Below are positions 1 to 8,416 of a stretch of 64,000 nucleotides of DNA, one piece after another (within the stretch, counting starts at the first letter, position 1; each line of letters opens with the position of its first letter). The position numbers were made by a program, and so were the translations under genes. Origin of the DNA: Shouchella tritolerans (GTDB lineage: Bacteria > Bacillota > Bacilli > Bacillales > Bacillaceae_D); assembly GCF_025770735.1 (NCBI RefSeq), contig NZ_JAODPB010000002.1:124001-188000 (forward strand). The letters run 5' to 3'. The notes beneath the pieces are model-generated. The model was not told the origin of the DNA. It was given only the letters and a program-made list of their open reading frames with translations, and searched no databases.

Positions 1-293
1 ATCCTTCTTCTCTATCTGCACTGTTAGGCATTACGGAGCCGGCCATTTTCGGTGTGAATATCCGTTACGGCAAGCCGTTCCTGATGGGCTTGATCGGTGG
101 CGCCGTCGCTGGATTCTTTGCCCGGATCCTCGATGTCCAGGCAACAGGCATGTCGATCACAGTCATCCCAGGTATGCTGCTGTACTTGAACGCGCAAATC
201 ATCCCGTACATTGCAGTCTGCGTCATTGGATTTGGGGTAGCGTTCGCCCTTACATGGATGGTTGGCTTTAAAGAGAAATCAAATCTGAAATAA
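1..293 (+). CDS. PTS sugar transporter, EIIC domain C-terminus (5' truncated)
   Basis: This is the last 96 or so residues of a phosphotransferase-system permease; the gene begins before the window and is read in frame from base 3. The motif GITEPAIFGVNIR followed by a glycine-rich helix (MGLIGGAVAGFF) is characteristic of the EIIC membrane domain of the glucose/sucrose/trehalose PTS superfamily. Hydrophobic segments continue to the end, which finishes in a short basic tail. The GH3 gene starts 18 bases after its stop and a sucrose-6-phosphate hydrolase follows, so a sucrose-type EIIBC (SacP/ScrA-like) is most likely. The substrate is inferred from this context, because the EIIB part is not visible. 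Confidence 0.9.
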   Translation, partial: PSSLSALLGITEPAIFGVNIRYGKPFLMGLIGGAVAGFFARILDVQATGMSITVIPGMLLYLNAQIIPYIAVCVIGFGVAFALTWMVGFKEKSNLK

Positions 294-311
294 ACAATTA
301 GGGGGAGAACC

Positions 312-2567
312 ATGCAAAATAAACAGCTGCTTGAGAAATTGGGCAGTCTTACTGTTGAAGAGAAAATCGGCCAGCTTGTTCAGCTGACTGGTGATTTTTT
401 TGAAGGAGATCTAGATACGGTTGTCACAGGACCGCTTAAAAAACTGGGGCTGCACCAAAATTATAATGTGTATAACACCGGTTCGATCCTCAACGTGACC
501 GATCCTGATAAAATTATTCGGCTGCAAACCGATTATCTGGAAAAATCCAATCATAAAATCCCATTGCTGTTCATGGCGGATATCATCTACGGCTATCGGA
601 CGATCTTCCCGATTCCCCTTGCCCAAGCGTGCAGCTGGAACTTTGAGTGTATTGAGCACGCGGCATCGATTGCTGCCCGGGAATGTTATGAGGAAGGTGT
701 GCACGTAACATTCTCCCCGATGGTCGATATCGTCAGAGATCCTCGCTGGGGCCGGGTAATGGAGTCGTCCGGTGAGGACACGCTGTTGGCTAAGAAGTAT
801 GCAGAAAGCATGGTGTACGGCATCCAGGGCCGACAAGGGGAAAGCAGCATTCCTGCCGACAAAATTGCTGCTTGTGTCAAACACTTTGCCGCCTATGGCG
901 CACCTGTAGCCGGACGGGAGTATAACGCCGTGGATATGTCGGAGCATATGCTTAGAGAATATTATTTGCCTGGCTATCAGGCTGCGATCGACGCAGGAGT
1001 CAAGCTTGTCATGACTGCCTTTAATACGCTGAACGGCATCCCCGCCACAGGCAACGAATGGCTGAACCAGGATCTGCTTAGGCAGGAAATGAAGTTTGAC
1101 GGAGTCTTGATCTCAGACTATGCAGCTGTAGAAGAACTGATTATGCATGGTTACGCGGAAGACGAAGCAGCGGCCGCCAAGCTCGCTTTGGTGGCGGGTG
1201 TTGATATCGATATGAAGACAGCCGTTTACGCCAACCAGTTGGAAAACGTAATAACCGGTAGTGAGGAATTGCAGCAGCTTCTGGATGACGCTGTGTACCG
1301 TGTCTTAAAGCTGAAGAACGACTTAGGGCTGTTTGAGGACCCATTCCGCGGTTTAAAGGCCACCCGTCAGCTGCCGACAACGCGCATCTTGTCAGACGAA
1401 CATAAGACGGCCGCCCGGTCTTTGGCAGAGCAATCCATCGTTTTGTTGAAGAATGAACAAGAACTGCTGCCGTTGTCGAAACAGGCAAAGATCGCTTTAA
1501 TTGGCCCGTACGCAGAGGAAACCTCTACCCTTGGCATGTGGGCGATTAAGGGGGACGAAGGGGATACGGTGAATTTGAAAACAGGACTGCTGAAGCATGT
1601 GGATCCTGAGCAAATTTCCGTATGCAGGGGTTCACACCTCCTGCCTGATTATGCGAGAGATGCGCTTGGCAAGTATGTAGACAAACTGCCTGTTGAAACA
1701 GTTGACGAGGATGTGTTGCTTCAGGAAGCGATTCGCAAGGCTAGCGAAGCCGATGTGGTGGTTCTGGCGTTGGGAGAGAGCATCTATCAAAGCGGAGAAG
1801 GCGGTTCCCGCACGAATCCTACATTGCCAGAGCCGCAACTGAAGTTGCTCCACGAAGTCAGTCAACTGAACAAAAAACTTGTTGTGATCGTGTACAGCGG
1901 CCGTCCGTTAATTTTAACTGAAGTATCCGCCCAAGCTGATGCCCTCATCCAGGCCTGGTACCCGGGAACAATGGGTGGGGAAGCGCTGGCCAATATCCTA
2001 TATGGAACAGCCAATCCGTCAGGGAAGCTGGCGATGACATTTCCTCGCAGTGTTGGCCAAATTCCGGTTTATTACAACGAGCTTAAAACGGGAAGGCCAA
2101 ACTTGCCTGAAAATGGTTTTTACCGTTTTGCCTCACGGTATATCGATGAAGCGAATGAACCGCTATATCCGTTCGGGTACGGAAAATCCTACACGACGTT
2201 TGACTACAGCCTGCTGTCCGTCAGCCGCAAGGAAATGAGCGCCGATGAGTCAGTCGACATCGAGGTATCTATTACCAATACCGGAAAGTATGATGGGAAG
2301 GAAACGATCCAACTATACATCCGCGACCGATTCGCCAGTGTAGCCAGACCAATAAAAATGTTGGCCGATTTCAAGCAGATTTTTTTGCGGAGCGGCGAAA
2401 CAGGAACTGTTCAGTTTTCAATTTCTGAAGACATGCTTAAATTTTATGGAACGAGTATGAAGTACGAGAGCGAGCCAGGGGATTTTGAGGTTTATATCGG
2501 CACGAGCTCACAGGAAACGCCGCTGACGTTTAACTTCGCTTTACGGGCGGGGGAACATGATGAGTAA
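312..2567 (+). CDS. Glycoside hydrolase family 3 (beta-glucosidase/xylosidase type)
   Basis: A 751-residue GH3 enzyme. The N-terminal (beta/alpha)8 domain carries RDPRWGR, the KHFAAYG motif and the nucleophile region GVLISDY, where Asp is the expected catalytic nucleophile. The second alpha/beta domain (about residues 370-600) and a C-terminal fibronectin-III-like domain follow. No signal peptide is visible, so it is probably cytoplasmic and may act on PTS-imported, possibly phosphorylated, saccharides. The start has a GGGGGAG ribosome binding site 18 bases after the PTS gene. Its end overlaps the GH32 gene by 11 bases, so the three genes form one operon. The exact beta-linked substrate cannot be read from sequence. 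Confidence 0.93.
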   Translation: MQNKQLLEKLGSLTVEEKIGQLVQLTGDFFEGDLDTVVTGPLKKLGLHQNYNVYNTGSILNVTDPDKIIRLQTDYLEKSNHKIPLLFMADIIYGYRTIFPIPLAQACSWNFECIEHAASIAARECYEEGVHVTFSPMVDIVRDPRWGRVMESSGEDTLLAKKYAESMVYGIQGRQGESSIPADKIAACVKHFAAYGAPVAGREYNAVDMSEHMLREYYLPGYQAAIDAGVKLVMTAFNTLNGIPATGNEWLNQDLLRQEMKFDGVLISDYAAVEELIMHGYAEDEAAAAKLALVAGVDIDMKTAVYANQLENVITGSEELQQLLDDAVYRVLKLKNDLGLFEDPFRGLKATRQLPTTRILSDEHKTAARSLAEQSIVLLKNEQELLPLSKQAKIALIGPYAEETSTLGMWAIKGDEGDTVNLKTGLLKHVDPEQISVCRGSHLLPDYARDALGKYVDKLPVETVDEDVLLQEAIRKASEADVVVLALGESIYQSGEGGSRTNPTLPEPQLKLLHEVSQLNKKLVVIVYSGRPLILTEVSAQADALIQAWYPGTMGGEALANILYGTANPSGKLAMTFPRSVGQIPVYYNELKTGRPNLPENGFYRFASRYIDEANEPLYPFGYGKSYTTFDYSLLSVSRKEMSADESVDIEVSITNTGKYDGKETIQLYIRDRFASVARPIKMLADFKQIFLRSGETGTVQFSISEDMLKFYGTSMKYESEPGDFEVYIGTSSQETPLTFNFALRAGEHDE

Positions 2568-3939
2568 AAGTGACGCTTATAACCTGAAGTATCATATTAC
2601 GCCGACACGTGGCCTATTAAATGACCCGAACGGGCTTGCCTATTTCCAAGGTCAATATCATGTTTTTTATCAGTGGAATCCCCATGGCACCGAACATAAA
2701 AACAAAAGCTGGGGCCATGTCGTTTCCAATGACCTAGTGAACTGGCACAGGAAAGAGATGGCATTGGTACCTTCGGAATGGTACGACAAGGACGGCATCT
2801 ATTCCGGCGGGAGCATCGTTCATGAAGGAAAGCTGTACCTGTTCTATACAGGTAACGTCATCAATGAAGATGGGACACGGGCAAGTTATCAATGCGCGGC
2901 GGTTTCTGAAGACGGGCAACAATTCCAGAAGCTCGGCCCGTTATTCGAGCATCCTGTTGGTTATACGAGACATGTCCGCGATCCGAAAGTCTGGAAAGAC
3001 GATTCAGGCAACTGGTGGCTGATCGTAGGGGCCCAGCGAGAAGATCTTACGGGAGATGCCCTTGTCTATAAGTCCGAGGACTTGATCAGCTGGTCGTGCC
3101 AGGGATCGTTTCTCGAACAGGAACATTCTTTCGGATATATGTGGGAATGTCCCGATGTGCTCCAGTTCTCTGAACATGATGTCTTTGTCTTTTCTCCGCA
3201 AGGCTTGCCAGAGGAAGGCGACAAATATAAAAATCCGAATCAATCAGGTTATATTGTAGGGCGCATTTCAGAGACCGGAAAATTTCTTGGCACGTTGTCT
3301 GACTTCAACGAGCTCGACCGGGGATTTGATTTTTATGCCCCGCAAACGTTCAAGGTCGACAATCGAATCTTGATGTTCGGGTGGATGAGCGCAATGACGG
3401 AGGAAACAGAGCAAGCTGTCCCGACAATTGAGGAAGGATGGGTTCATGCATTGACTCTTCCGAGGGAAATCATTCTCGCAGACGGCGTGCTATATCAGAG
3501 ACCGTTACATGAACTCCAGCTATTAAGGCAGCATGAAATACACGAAGGAATTAGCAACAGCGGTCAATGGAGCTTACCTTCCCTGGCAGCTGAGGTCATG
3601 ATCCGGTTTATGAAGCAACCTGAAAGCTTCCAGCTCATTATTAGAAACTCCGTACAGATCGACTATAATCATGAGCATAACAGTTTGACCGTCTGGAGAA
3701 CGAACTGGTTAACGAACGAGAAGGAACACCGTAGAGCTGTGCTCGGCCAGCCGCTTGCAGAATTGCATATGTTCATTGAAAGCTCCAGCATAGAGCTATT
3801 TGTGAATCAAGGTGAGGAAGTGTTCTCTTTGCGGTACTTTCTAGAGGATACGAACGAGCGCAGCGTGCGGCTTGAGTCAGACTGCAGCGAAGCTGTCTTA
3901 AGCATGTACCGCTTGCGAGAAAGTATAGACGAGGAGTGA
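2557..3939 (+). CDS. sacA: Sucrose-6-phosphate hydrolase (GH32 invertase)
   Basis: A 460-residue GH32 protein. The five-bladed propeller signature LLNDPNG near residue 21 carries the nucleophile Asp. The RDPK motif near residue 145 holds the transition-state stabilising Asp, and ECPD near residue 200 carries the acid/base Glu. A beta-sandwich C-terminal domain follows. There is no signal peptide, so it is intracellular and fits hydrolysis of sucrose-6-phosphate made by the upstream PTS. It overlaps the GH3 gene by 11 bases (translational coupling). Two adjacent ATG codons (2557 and 2560) make the start uncertain by one residue. Confidence 0.95.
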   Translation: MMSKSDAYNLKYHITPTRGLLNDPNGLAYFQGQYHVFYQWNPHGTEHKNKSWGHVVSNDLVNWHRKEMALVPSEWYDKDGIYSGGSIVHEGKLYLFYTGNVINEDGTRASYQCAAVSEDGQQFQKLGPLFEHPVGYTRHVRDPKVWKDDSGNWWLIVGAQREDLTGDALVYKSEDLISWSCQGSFLEQEHSFGYMWECPDVLQFSEHDVFVFSPQGLPEEGDKYKNPNQSGYIVGRISETGKFLGTLSDFNELDRGFDFYAPQTFKVDNRILMFGWMSAMTEETEQAVPTIEEGWVHALTLPREIILADGVLYQRPLHELQLLRQHEIHEGISNSGQWSLPSLAAEVMIRFMKQPESFQLIIRNSVQIDYNHEHNSLTVWRTNWLTNEKEHRRAVLGQPLAELHMFIESSSIELFVNQGEEVFSLRYFLEDTNERSVRLESDCSEAVLSMYRLRESIDEE

Positions 3940-4140
3940 CTCATCATTTTCAATCGCTCAAAAACGCCACGATTTATACTGCAGGCTTGTCAGCGATTAG
4001 CCGGTAATTGTTCCCAACATATTTGAACCTGCTGGAAGTATAAAGATAAATGAGGCAGAAGCGAACGATTCTGACGTACCCGTCATTACGGGCTTGCCTT
4101 GTACTCTGACTCTCCCTTTGGAATGTACAAGCAGGTAAGA

Positions 4141-4183
4141 GAAGGCAGTGGCCCCATCGCGGGCGAAGCTGCCTTCTTTTTTT
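4141..4183 (+). terminator. Intrinsic terminator of the PTS-GH3-sacA operon
   Basis: GAAGGCAG (4141-4148) pairs with CTGCCTTC (4169-4176), directly followed by seven T. It lies about 200 bases beyond sacA and before the AraC promoter. The loop is GC-rich and may pair further. Confidence 0.85.
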
Positions 4184-4210
4184 GCGTTCATGCCTTTGAT
4201 GGATTGACGC

Positions 4211-4239
4211 TTGTTTGCGTATTTTACTATCGGTATACT
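4211..4239 (+). promoter_or_regulatory. Candidate sigma-A promoter of the AraC gene
   Basis: TTGTTT (4211-4216), a 17-base spacer and TATACT (4234-4239), placed between the preceding terminator and the AraC start. The -10 is good and the -35 weak. Confidence 0.5.
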
Positions 4240-4315
4240 ATAGGTAAAAGGGACTGGTTCTAGTTCCAAGGAAACAAGCAGGTTCATGTTCACGGTTTGG
4301 TGACGGGGTGGCAAA

Positions 4316-5143
4316 ATGAAAAAGATGTATGAACATATCGAAATAGATCGTAAAAAGCTGATTAACCTTTTTATTTTCCAGGCGAGGACGACAGAAAGAG
4401 TCATTCCCATGCATTTTCACAGCAACATGGAACTGATTTACTGCATTAACGGAAGCTTGCGGGTCTGGCACGAAGGAAAAGTAACCACTCTGATGGACAA
4501 GGATATGCTGTTCATAAACAGCAATGTCCCCCACTCCACTCAAAGCCTTACGGAGAACCGCGTACTTGTGCTGTATTTTCCGGAATCTTTTTTTGCCAGC
4601 GAACAAGTTCTTATCCAGTTGAACACTTCAGAAGAACAGCTGGATGAGCAGGTCCTGTCCAATCTAAGAACGCTGCTTATGGAAATATACAACCTCCATT
4701 ATTCAACAGGCACGTATGACTATATTCTGGCCCAAAGCCGGATCATTGAGTTGAAATACAGGCTGGTGCGCCATTTCGGCCAAACAGCCGAGCTTTCCCC
4801 TGCTACTAGCAGAGCCGATCGACAAAAAATCCAAACGATCCTAGACTTTATTAAAGAGCATTATACCGAAAACATCAGTTTGGCCGAAACAGCCCGCATA
4901 TGCGGTTATTCTGAGGCTTATTTGTCCCGGATGTTTCATGAGTATACAGGGCAGACATTTACGGAGTACAAGCAGATCCTTTGTCTAGAGAAGGCAATCG
5001 ATTTGCTCGATACTACGTACAAATCGCTTACGGAAATTTCCTATGAGACCGGCTTCCCTAACGTCAAATCGTTTAGAAAAGTATTTAAGGAAGTCATGGG
5101 GAAAACCCCTTATGAATATAAAAAATCAACTGAAATGTACTAG
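4316..5143 (+). CDS. AraC-family transcriptional regulator
   Basis: A 275-residue protein with an N-terminal cupin-like sensor domain (about 25-95; MHFHSNMELIYCINGSLRVW is typical) and a C-terminal double helix-turn-helix (about 178-272; HYTENISLAETARICGYS and ISYETGFPNVKSFRKVFKEV). The family binds sugars or related effectors and usually activates adjacent carbohydrate genes. It follows the sucrose/GH3 operon in the same direction but behind a terminator and its own promoter. I infer that it controls that operon, in place of a SacT/SacY antiterminator. The ATG is preceded by GGGGTGG. Confidence 0.88.
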   Translation: MKKMYEHIEIDRKKLINLFIFQARTTERVIPMHFHSNMELIYCINGSLRVWHEGKVTTLMDKDMLFINSNVPHSTQSLTENRVLVLYFPESFFASEQVLIQLNTSEEQLDEQVLSNLRTLLMEIYNLHYSTGTYDYILAQSRIIELKYRLVRHFGQTAELSPATSRADRQKIQTILDFIKEHYTENISLAETARICGYSEAYLSRMFHEYTGQTFTEYKQILCLEKAIDLLDTTYKSLTEISYETGFPNVKSFRKVFKEVMGKTPYEYKKSTEMY

Positions 5144-5255
5144 TGTAGTGTTGAAGGTGTAGCAGAAAAGGATCAAACATGTGGTTCTGCTAAATTTGAT
5201 TGTTCTTCTTCAATAACGCATCTGTTAGTTACTAATTAGCCAACTTAGGAATTAG

Positions 5256-5762
5256 TTAAGAATACAGCTTTACTAGTTCTTGTGCTGGAAAACGATTTGT
5301 ATTGTTCACCTCTATAAAGTATGCTAACTGCCATTTTTGTGTTTCAAGCGCTTGTTTGCTAGTGGGATTTTCCCATCTAGGGTAAACTCTAATAGCCATT
5401 TTTCCTTTTGTAGTGGGTGTTTTAAGGATATTTTGTTTTACAAGAACTTCTTTCGGAAAAACGAATTGGCCAAAATGATTGTCACTAGTAAAAGTATTGA
5501 TAACCAATAAATCAGTAGCCTTTTCATATGAAAAGGCTTGATTTTTATTGACTTGATCTTTTTCCCAAAAAACAACAAACTGTCCTATCTTGTTAGGTGT
5601 GATTTTTGCGACTCTAAATCTAACCGATTTTGAATTTAGTTGAAATATACCAGCTCCATAATCTGAGTTTTGCGCTTCTTCTTGAATAGCATTTATAATT
5701 AAGTGATTTGGCTCATAAAAAATTTTATTTACATATGTTAACGCCTGATAAAATTCATTCAC
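5256..5762 (-). CDS. mepB: MepB family protein
   Basis: A 168-residue soluble protein whose central block (YGAGIFQLN, RFRVAKITPNKIGQFVVFWEK, DLLVINTF, GQFVFPKE, KGKMAIRVYP) matches the MepB family, named from the S. aureus mepRAB locus; its biochemical role is unknown. The start is a GTG with AAGGAG nine bases upstream. The gene is noticeably more AT-rich than its neighbours, there is no MepA pump or MepR regulator beside it, and it sits alone between two unrelated operons. This suggests it was acquired horizontally. Confidence 0.85.
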   Translation of the reverse strand: MNEFYQALTYVNKIFYEPNHLIINAIQEEAQNSDYGAGIFQLNSKSVRFRVAKITPNKIGQFVVFWEKDQVNKNQAFSYEKATDLLVINTFTSDNHFGQFVFPKEVLVKQNILKTPTTKGKMAIRVYPRWENPTSKQALETQKWQLAYFIEVNNTNRFPAQELVKLYS

Positions 5763-5927
5763 TGCTTTGTACTCCTTATTTTTTATACTACGTCATCCAA
5801 TGCCTTCTAGAATCCGCTAATCATAAATTTTCTTGTTTTATTACGTTTTATATCTAAACATCTTGCTTCGTTAATGAAATAAAACCTAAATAACGAAACA
5901 CTTTGCTCATTTCAACCCTTTGGATGA

Positions 5928-5939
5928 GAACGTTCGTTC
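5928..5939. promoter_or_regulatory. LexA-like or TetR-like inverted repeat GAAC-N4-GTTC
   Basis: GAACGTTCGTTC fits the core GAAC-N4-GTTC of the Bacillus SOS box, flanked by A and T. Only eight specific bases are matched, and some TetR-family operators look similar. It lies about 165 bases upstream of mepB and 180 upstream of the ABC gene. Confidence 0.3.
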
Positions 5940-6066
5940 TTATTGTAACAGCATTTTGGAAACGTATCAAATTGACAGAGCCGAAAATTTAAAGAAGACT
6001 TGCGGGAACGTATATGGTTACATGCCGAGAAGTAGCTTTTTATTTTCCTTGCAACCAGTTTAATAT

Positions 6067-6092
6067 TAGTGTACTATTTAAATAGAACACTA
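6067..6092. promoter_or_regulatory. Near-perfect palindrome, likely operator of the YtrA-type GntR regulator
   Basis: Left half TAGTGTACTATTT and right half AAATAGAACACTA are inverted copies except for one mismatched pair. The AGTGTA...(A/T)ACACT ends resemble the AGTGTA-N13-TACACT operator described for B. subtilis YtrA. It ends 25 bases before the ATG at 6118, where a repressor would block transcription. Confidence 0.7.
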
Positions 6093-6117
6093 GAACATAA
6101 GGATAGGAGTGGAGAAA

Positions 6118-7041
6118 ATGGAGTACCCTTTAAAGGTAAAAGAGCTCAACAAATCGCTTGGGAAAAAGCCGATTATAAAAAACATGTCATTCCAATTGGA
6201 ACGGGGAGCGATTTATGGCTTTTTAGGACCTAATGGATCAGGGAAGACTACCACAATCCGCATGATTGTTTCCTTGATTGCCCCTGACTCAGGAGATGTG
6301 GAAATAGAAGGGAAATCAGTGCGTACAAACCGTGAAGAGGCGTTGGCACATATCGGCGCCATTGTCGAAGATCCAGATTTGTACGGCTACTTAACAGGAC
6401 GACAAAATCTCGAGCACTTTGCACGGATGAGCGCTACTCCTGTTTCAAAAGAACGGATTGATGAGGTGGTCGCGCTTGTAGAGCTAGAAGGGGCGATGCG
6501 AAAAAAAGTCAAATCTTATTCACTCGGTATGAAGCAACGGCTTGGCATTGCCGTCTCCTTGCTTCATAAGCCTTCTGTCCTTATTCTTGATGAGCCGACA
6601 AACGGACTTGATCCGAAGGGAATCCGCGATTTGCGCCATTATTTGCAACGGCTCGCACGAGAAGACGGTGTCACGTTGCTTGTCTCGAGCCATCAACTAA
6701 ACGAAATCGAAATGTTGTGTGACAAAGCCATTATCATTAAACAGGGGGAAGTCATTGAACAAATTTCAATGAATACTGCTGTTAAAGAAAAAGCAGCGAC
6801 TTTTAATATTCAAATTGAAGCAGAGCCTGTAGAGCAAGCAAGAAGCGTGCTTGCTGACTTCGGAAAAGTAGGGGAAGTTGCAGGGAAATTGGAACTAGAA
6901 AAACAACCGTATGAGCAAATACCAAAGCTTGTCAATGCCCTCGTTGCAGCGGGAGTCAACGTCTATGGAATGGCTTACCGCAACCGTTTGGAAGACGCCT
7001 ATTTTTCAATAACGGAAGGGCAGAAGGAGGATGCATCATGA
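6118..7041 (+). CDS. ABC transporter ATP-binding protein (BcrA-like)
   Basis: An ABC ATPase of about 307 residues. Walker A is GPNGSGKTT (about residue 39), the signature motif is YSLGMKQRL with S replacing the first G of LSGGQ, Walker B is VLILDEPTNGLD, and the H-loop is SSHQL. The C-terminal 80 residues are an extension typical of bacitracin/lantibiotic-type exporters (BcrA/CcmA group). I chose the ATG at 6118 because AGGAGTGGAG lies just before it; an in-frame GTG at 6109 lies inside that ribosome binding site. It overlaps the permease by 4 bases. The palindrome upstream suggests control by the GntR protein encoded at 8048. Confidence 0.9.
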   Translation: MEYPLKVKELNKSLGKKPIIKNMSFQLERGAIYGFLGPNGSGKTTTIRMIVSLIAPDSGDVEIEGKSVRTNREEALAHIGAIVEDPDLYGYLTGRQNLEHFARMSATPVSKERIDEVVALVELEGAMRKKVKSYSLGMKQRLGIAVSLLHKPSVLILDEPTNGLDPKGIRDLRHYLQRLAREDGVTLLVSSHQLNEIEMLCDKAIIIKQGEVIEQISMNTAVKEKAATFNIQIEAEPVEQARSVLADFGKVGEVAGKLELEKQPYEQIPKLVNALVAAGVNVYGMAYRNRLEDAYFSITEGQKEDAS

Positions 7042-7796
7042 TCGGTCTTATTCATAATGAGTGGCTAAAGTCGTGGTACGGACGAAAAATGTGGCTCTTT
7101 TCGATCGTAATGGCTGTCTTCATGGTAGGGGCACTTGGCGTCGCTCTTCTCGTCCAAGCAAACACTGACATTACGATTGCTGCCGAAGATTTTTCTGAAA
7201 TAAGCGTCATGTTATTTCCAACTTTTATTATGCTTTATGGGGTCGTTTTAATTGCAGGCGCCATTGCTGGCGAACATGCAAATGGAACGGTCAAACAATT
7301 GTTAATTCGCCCTACATCACGGACGAAGATTTTAATAAGCAAGTGGGCGGGCAATTTCCTCTTGGCAGGGCTTGCCTTTGGGCTTCTTGTTCTTGTCACA
7401 ACAGCTGCAGGGCTTATTGCTTTCCAGTCGGACATAACCGTGTTGGAAATAATAAAAGATACGGCCGTGACAGCCCTTTATCAATTGCCGACGCTAGTCT
7501 TTTATATGGCGCTTGCAACATTGATTGCTGTCCTAACAAAAAGCACCGCTTTAACGATCATTATTACGTTTTTACCGATGTTTTTCGGCTCGATCGTACA
7601 ATTTTTTATTGTAAGATACGAATGGTCGAAGTGGATGGTCCTGTCTCATATTGATTTTTACAGCAACTATCATGAATTTGGGACAATGCCGGAGCCGTTT
7701 GCAAACATGTGGGCATCACTCGGCTTTTTGGCTGCCCATATTGCCTTGATTCTCCTTGTGGCACATGTTGTTTTTCAAAAGCGGGATGTGCTTTAA
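7038..7796 (+). CDS. ABC-2 type permease (BcrB-like)
   Basis: A 252-residue membrane protein with about six hydrophobic segments, the first at roughly residues 18-40. The cytoplasmic stretch GEHANGTVKQLLIRPTSRTKIL is the usual feature of ABC-2 permeases that follow a BcrA-like ATPase. The start ATGA overlaps the ATPase stop, so the two proteins form an export or self-protection pump. The substrate is unknown; by family, peptide antibiotics or cell-envelope-active compounds are plausible. The dispersed repeat at 7820 begins 23 bases after the stop. Confidence 0.88.
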   Translation: MIGLIHNEWLKSWYGRKMWLFSIVMAVFMVGALGVALLVQANTDITIAAEDFSEISVMLFPTFIMLYGVVLIAGAIAGEHANGTVKQLLIRPTSRTKILISKWAGNFLLAGLAFGLLVLVTTAAGLIAFQSDITVLEIIKDTAVTALYQLPTLVFYMALATLIAVLTKSTALTIIITFLPMFFGSIVQFFIVRYEWSKWMVLSHIDFYSNYHEFGTMPEPFANMWASLGFLAAHIALILLVAHVVFQKRDVL

Positions 7797-7819
7797 TAAA
7801 AAAGTCGGGCGTTTAAAGC

Positions 7820-7987
7820 CAGACTGATAGAAAACGCTTGTCAGCCGAGGCGCGAAACCGAGTGAAGATGCGAATAGAACGTGGGGTTCATGAGCAGTGG
7901 TTTTCTTGCGCATGAACGACAGTTTCAAAGCATATGAACGAGGTGAGCAATGAAGCGAAGGATGTGCGAGCGTTTGGCTACAGTCTG
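7820..7987 (+). repeat. Dispersed structured repeat, copy A (168 bp)
   Basis: It begins CAGACTGATAGAAAACGCTTG and ends GCGAGCGTTTGGCTACAGTCTG-like, so its ends form an imperfect inverted repeat. An internal hairpin pairs GTTCATG-A-GCA with TGC-G-CATGAAC. Copy B (22710-22857) shares most of the sequence, and copy C (57450-57507, inverted) retains only the two ends. It carries no supported ORF. It could be a MITE-like element, an RNA-level processing or termination element, or both. Confidence 0.85.
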
Positions 7988-7988
7988 T

Positions 7989-8015
7989 GCCAGGCGTAAC
8001 TCGCCTGGCTTTATT
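7989..8015 (+). terminator. Hairpin terminator before the GntR gene
   Basis: GCCAGGCG (7989-7996) pairs with CGCCTGGC (8002-8009), followed by TTTATT. It abuts the end of repeat copy A and separates ABC module 1 from the GntR module. Confidence 0.7.
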
Positions 8016-8047
8016 CATTTAGAAAAGAGGGGGGAGTGATCCGCAGC

Positions 8048-8416
8048 ATGCAATTTGATCCGAATAAGGCTATTTACACACAGATTGCCGAATATTATTA
8101 TCAGCAAATATGCAGCGGCGAGTTGGCTCCTGGAGACAAGCTGCCCTCGGTCCGGGAAACGGCGCAACGATTGCAAGTAAACCCAAACACCGTTTCACGG
8201 GCTTATTTAGAAATGGACCGTGAACAAATTACGTTTTCAAAAAGGGGTCAAGGTACCTTTGTAACGACCGATTTAACCGTGATCAAACAGTTGAAGGAAA
8301 CATTGGCTGATGCGCAAATGCAAGCGTTAATTACATTCATGAGAAAGCTCGGTTTTTCCAATCAAGAAATTAGCGCCTCTTTAGAACGGTCATTAAAGGA
8401 GATGGGAAACCCATGA
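8048..8416 (+). CDS. GntR-family regulator, YtrA subfamily
   Basis: About 122 residues: an N-terminal winged helix-turn-helix (APGDKLPSVRETAQRL; QVNPNTVSRAYLEM; GQGTFV) with only a short C-terminal two-helix dimerisation tail, which is the YtrA subfamily architecture. Members repress linked ABC transporter genes and respond to envelope stress. It is followed with a 4-base overlap by an ABC ATPase. I prefer the ATG at 8048 (GGGGGAG upstream); a GTG at 8036 in the same frame is possible. The palindrome at 6067-6092 is its probable operator. Confidence 0.88.
   Translation: MQFDPNKAIYTQIAEYYYQQICSGELAPGDKLPSVRETAQRLQVNPNTVSRAYLEMDREQITFSKRGQGTFVTTDLTVIKQLKETLADAQMQALITFMRKLGFSNQEISASLERSLKEMGNP

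Larger units (their letters stand above)
3940..4315. other. Intergenic region between sacA and the AraC gene
   Basis: No coding sequence is supported here. The first 200 bases have no clear element, although several short complementary stretches suggest the mRNA 3' region could fold. A strong intrinsic terminator (4141-4183) and a candidate promoter for the AraC gene (4211-4239) fill the remainder. Confidence 0.6.
5763..6117. other. Divergent intergenic region between mepB and ABC module 1
   Basis: An AT-rich divergent promoter region with no supported gene. It contains a GAAC-N4-GTTC box (5928-5939) and a 26-base near-palindrome (6067-6092) close to the ABC start. No clean -10/-35 pair could be assigned by eye on either strand. 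Confidence 0.6.

Noticed and set aside
411-947. Minus-strand 178-residue frame inside the GH3 gene
   Set aside because: It is antisense to a well-supported gene, has no ribosome binding site and no domain.
4100-4183. Possible T-box or riboswitch before the AraC terminator
   Set aside because: The terminator loop has a faint GTGG...CGCGGG resemblance to a T-box antiterminator, but no TGGNACCGCG, specifier loop or AG bulge is present, and the following gene is a regulator with its own promoter.
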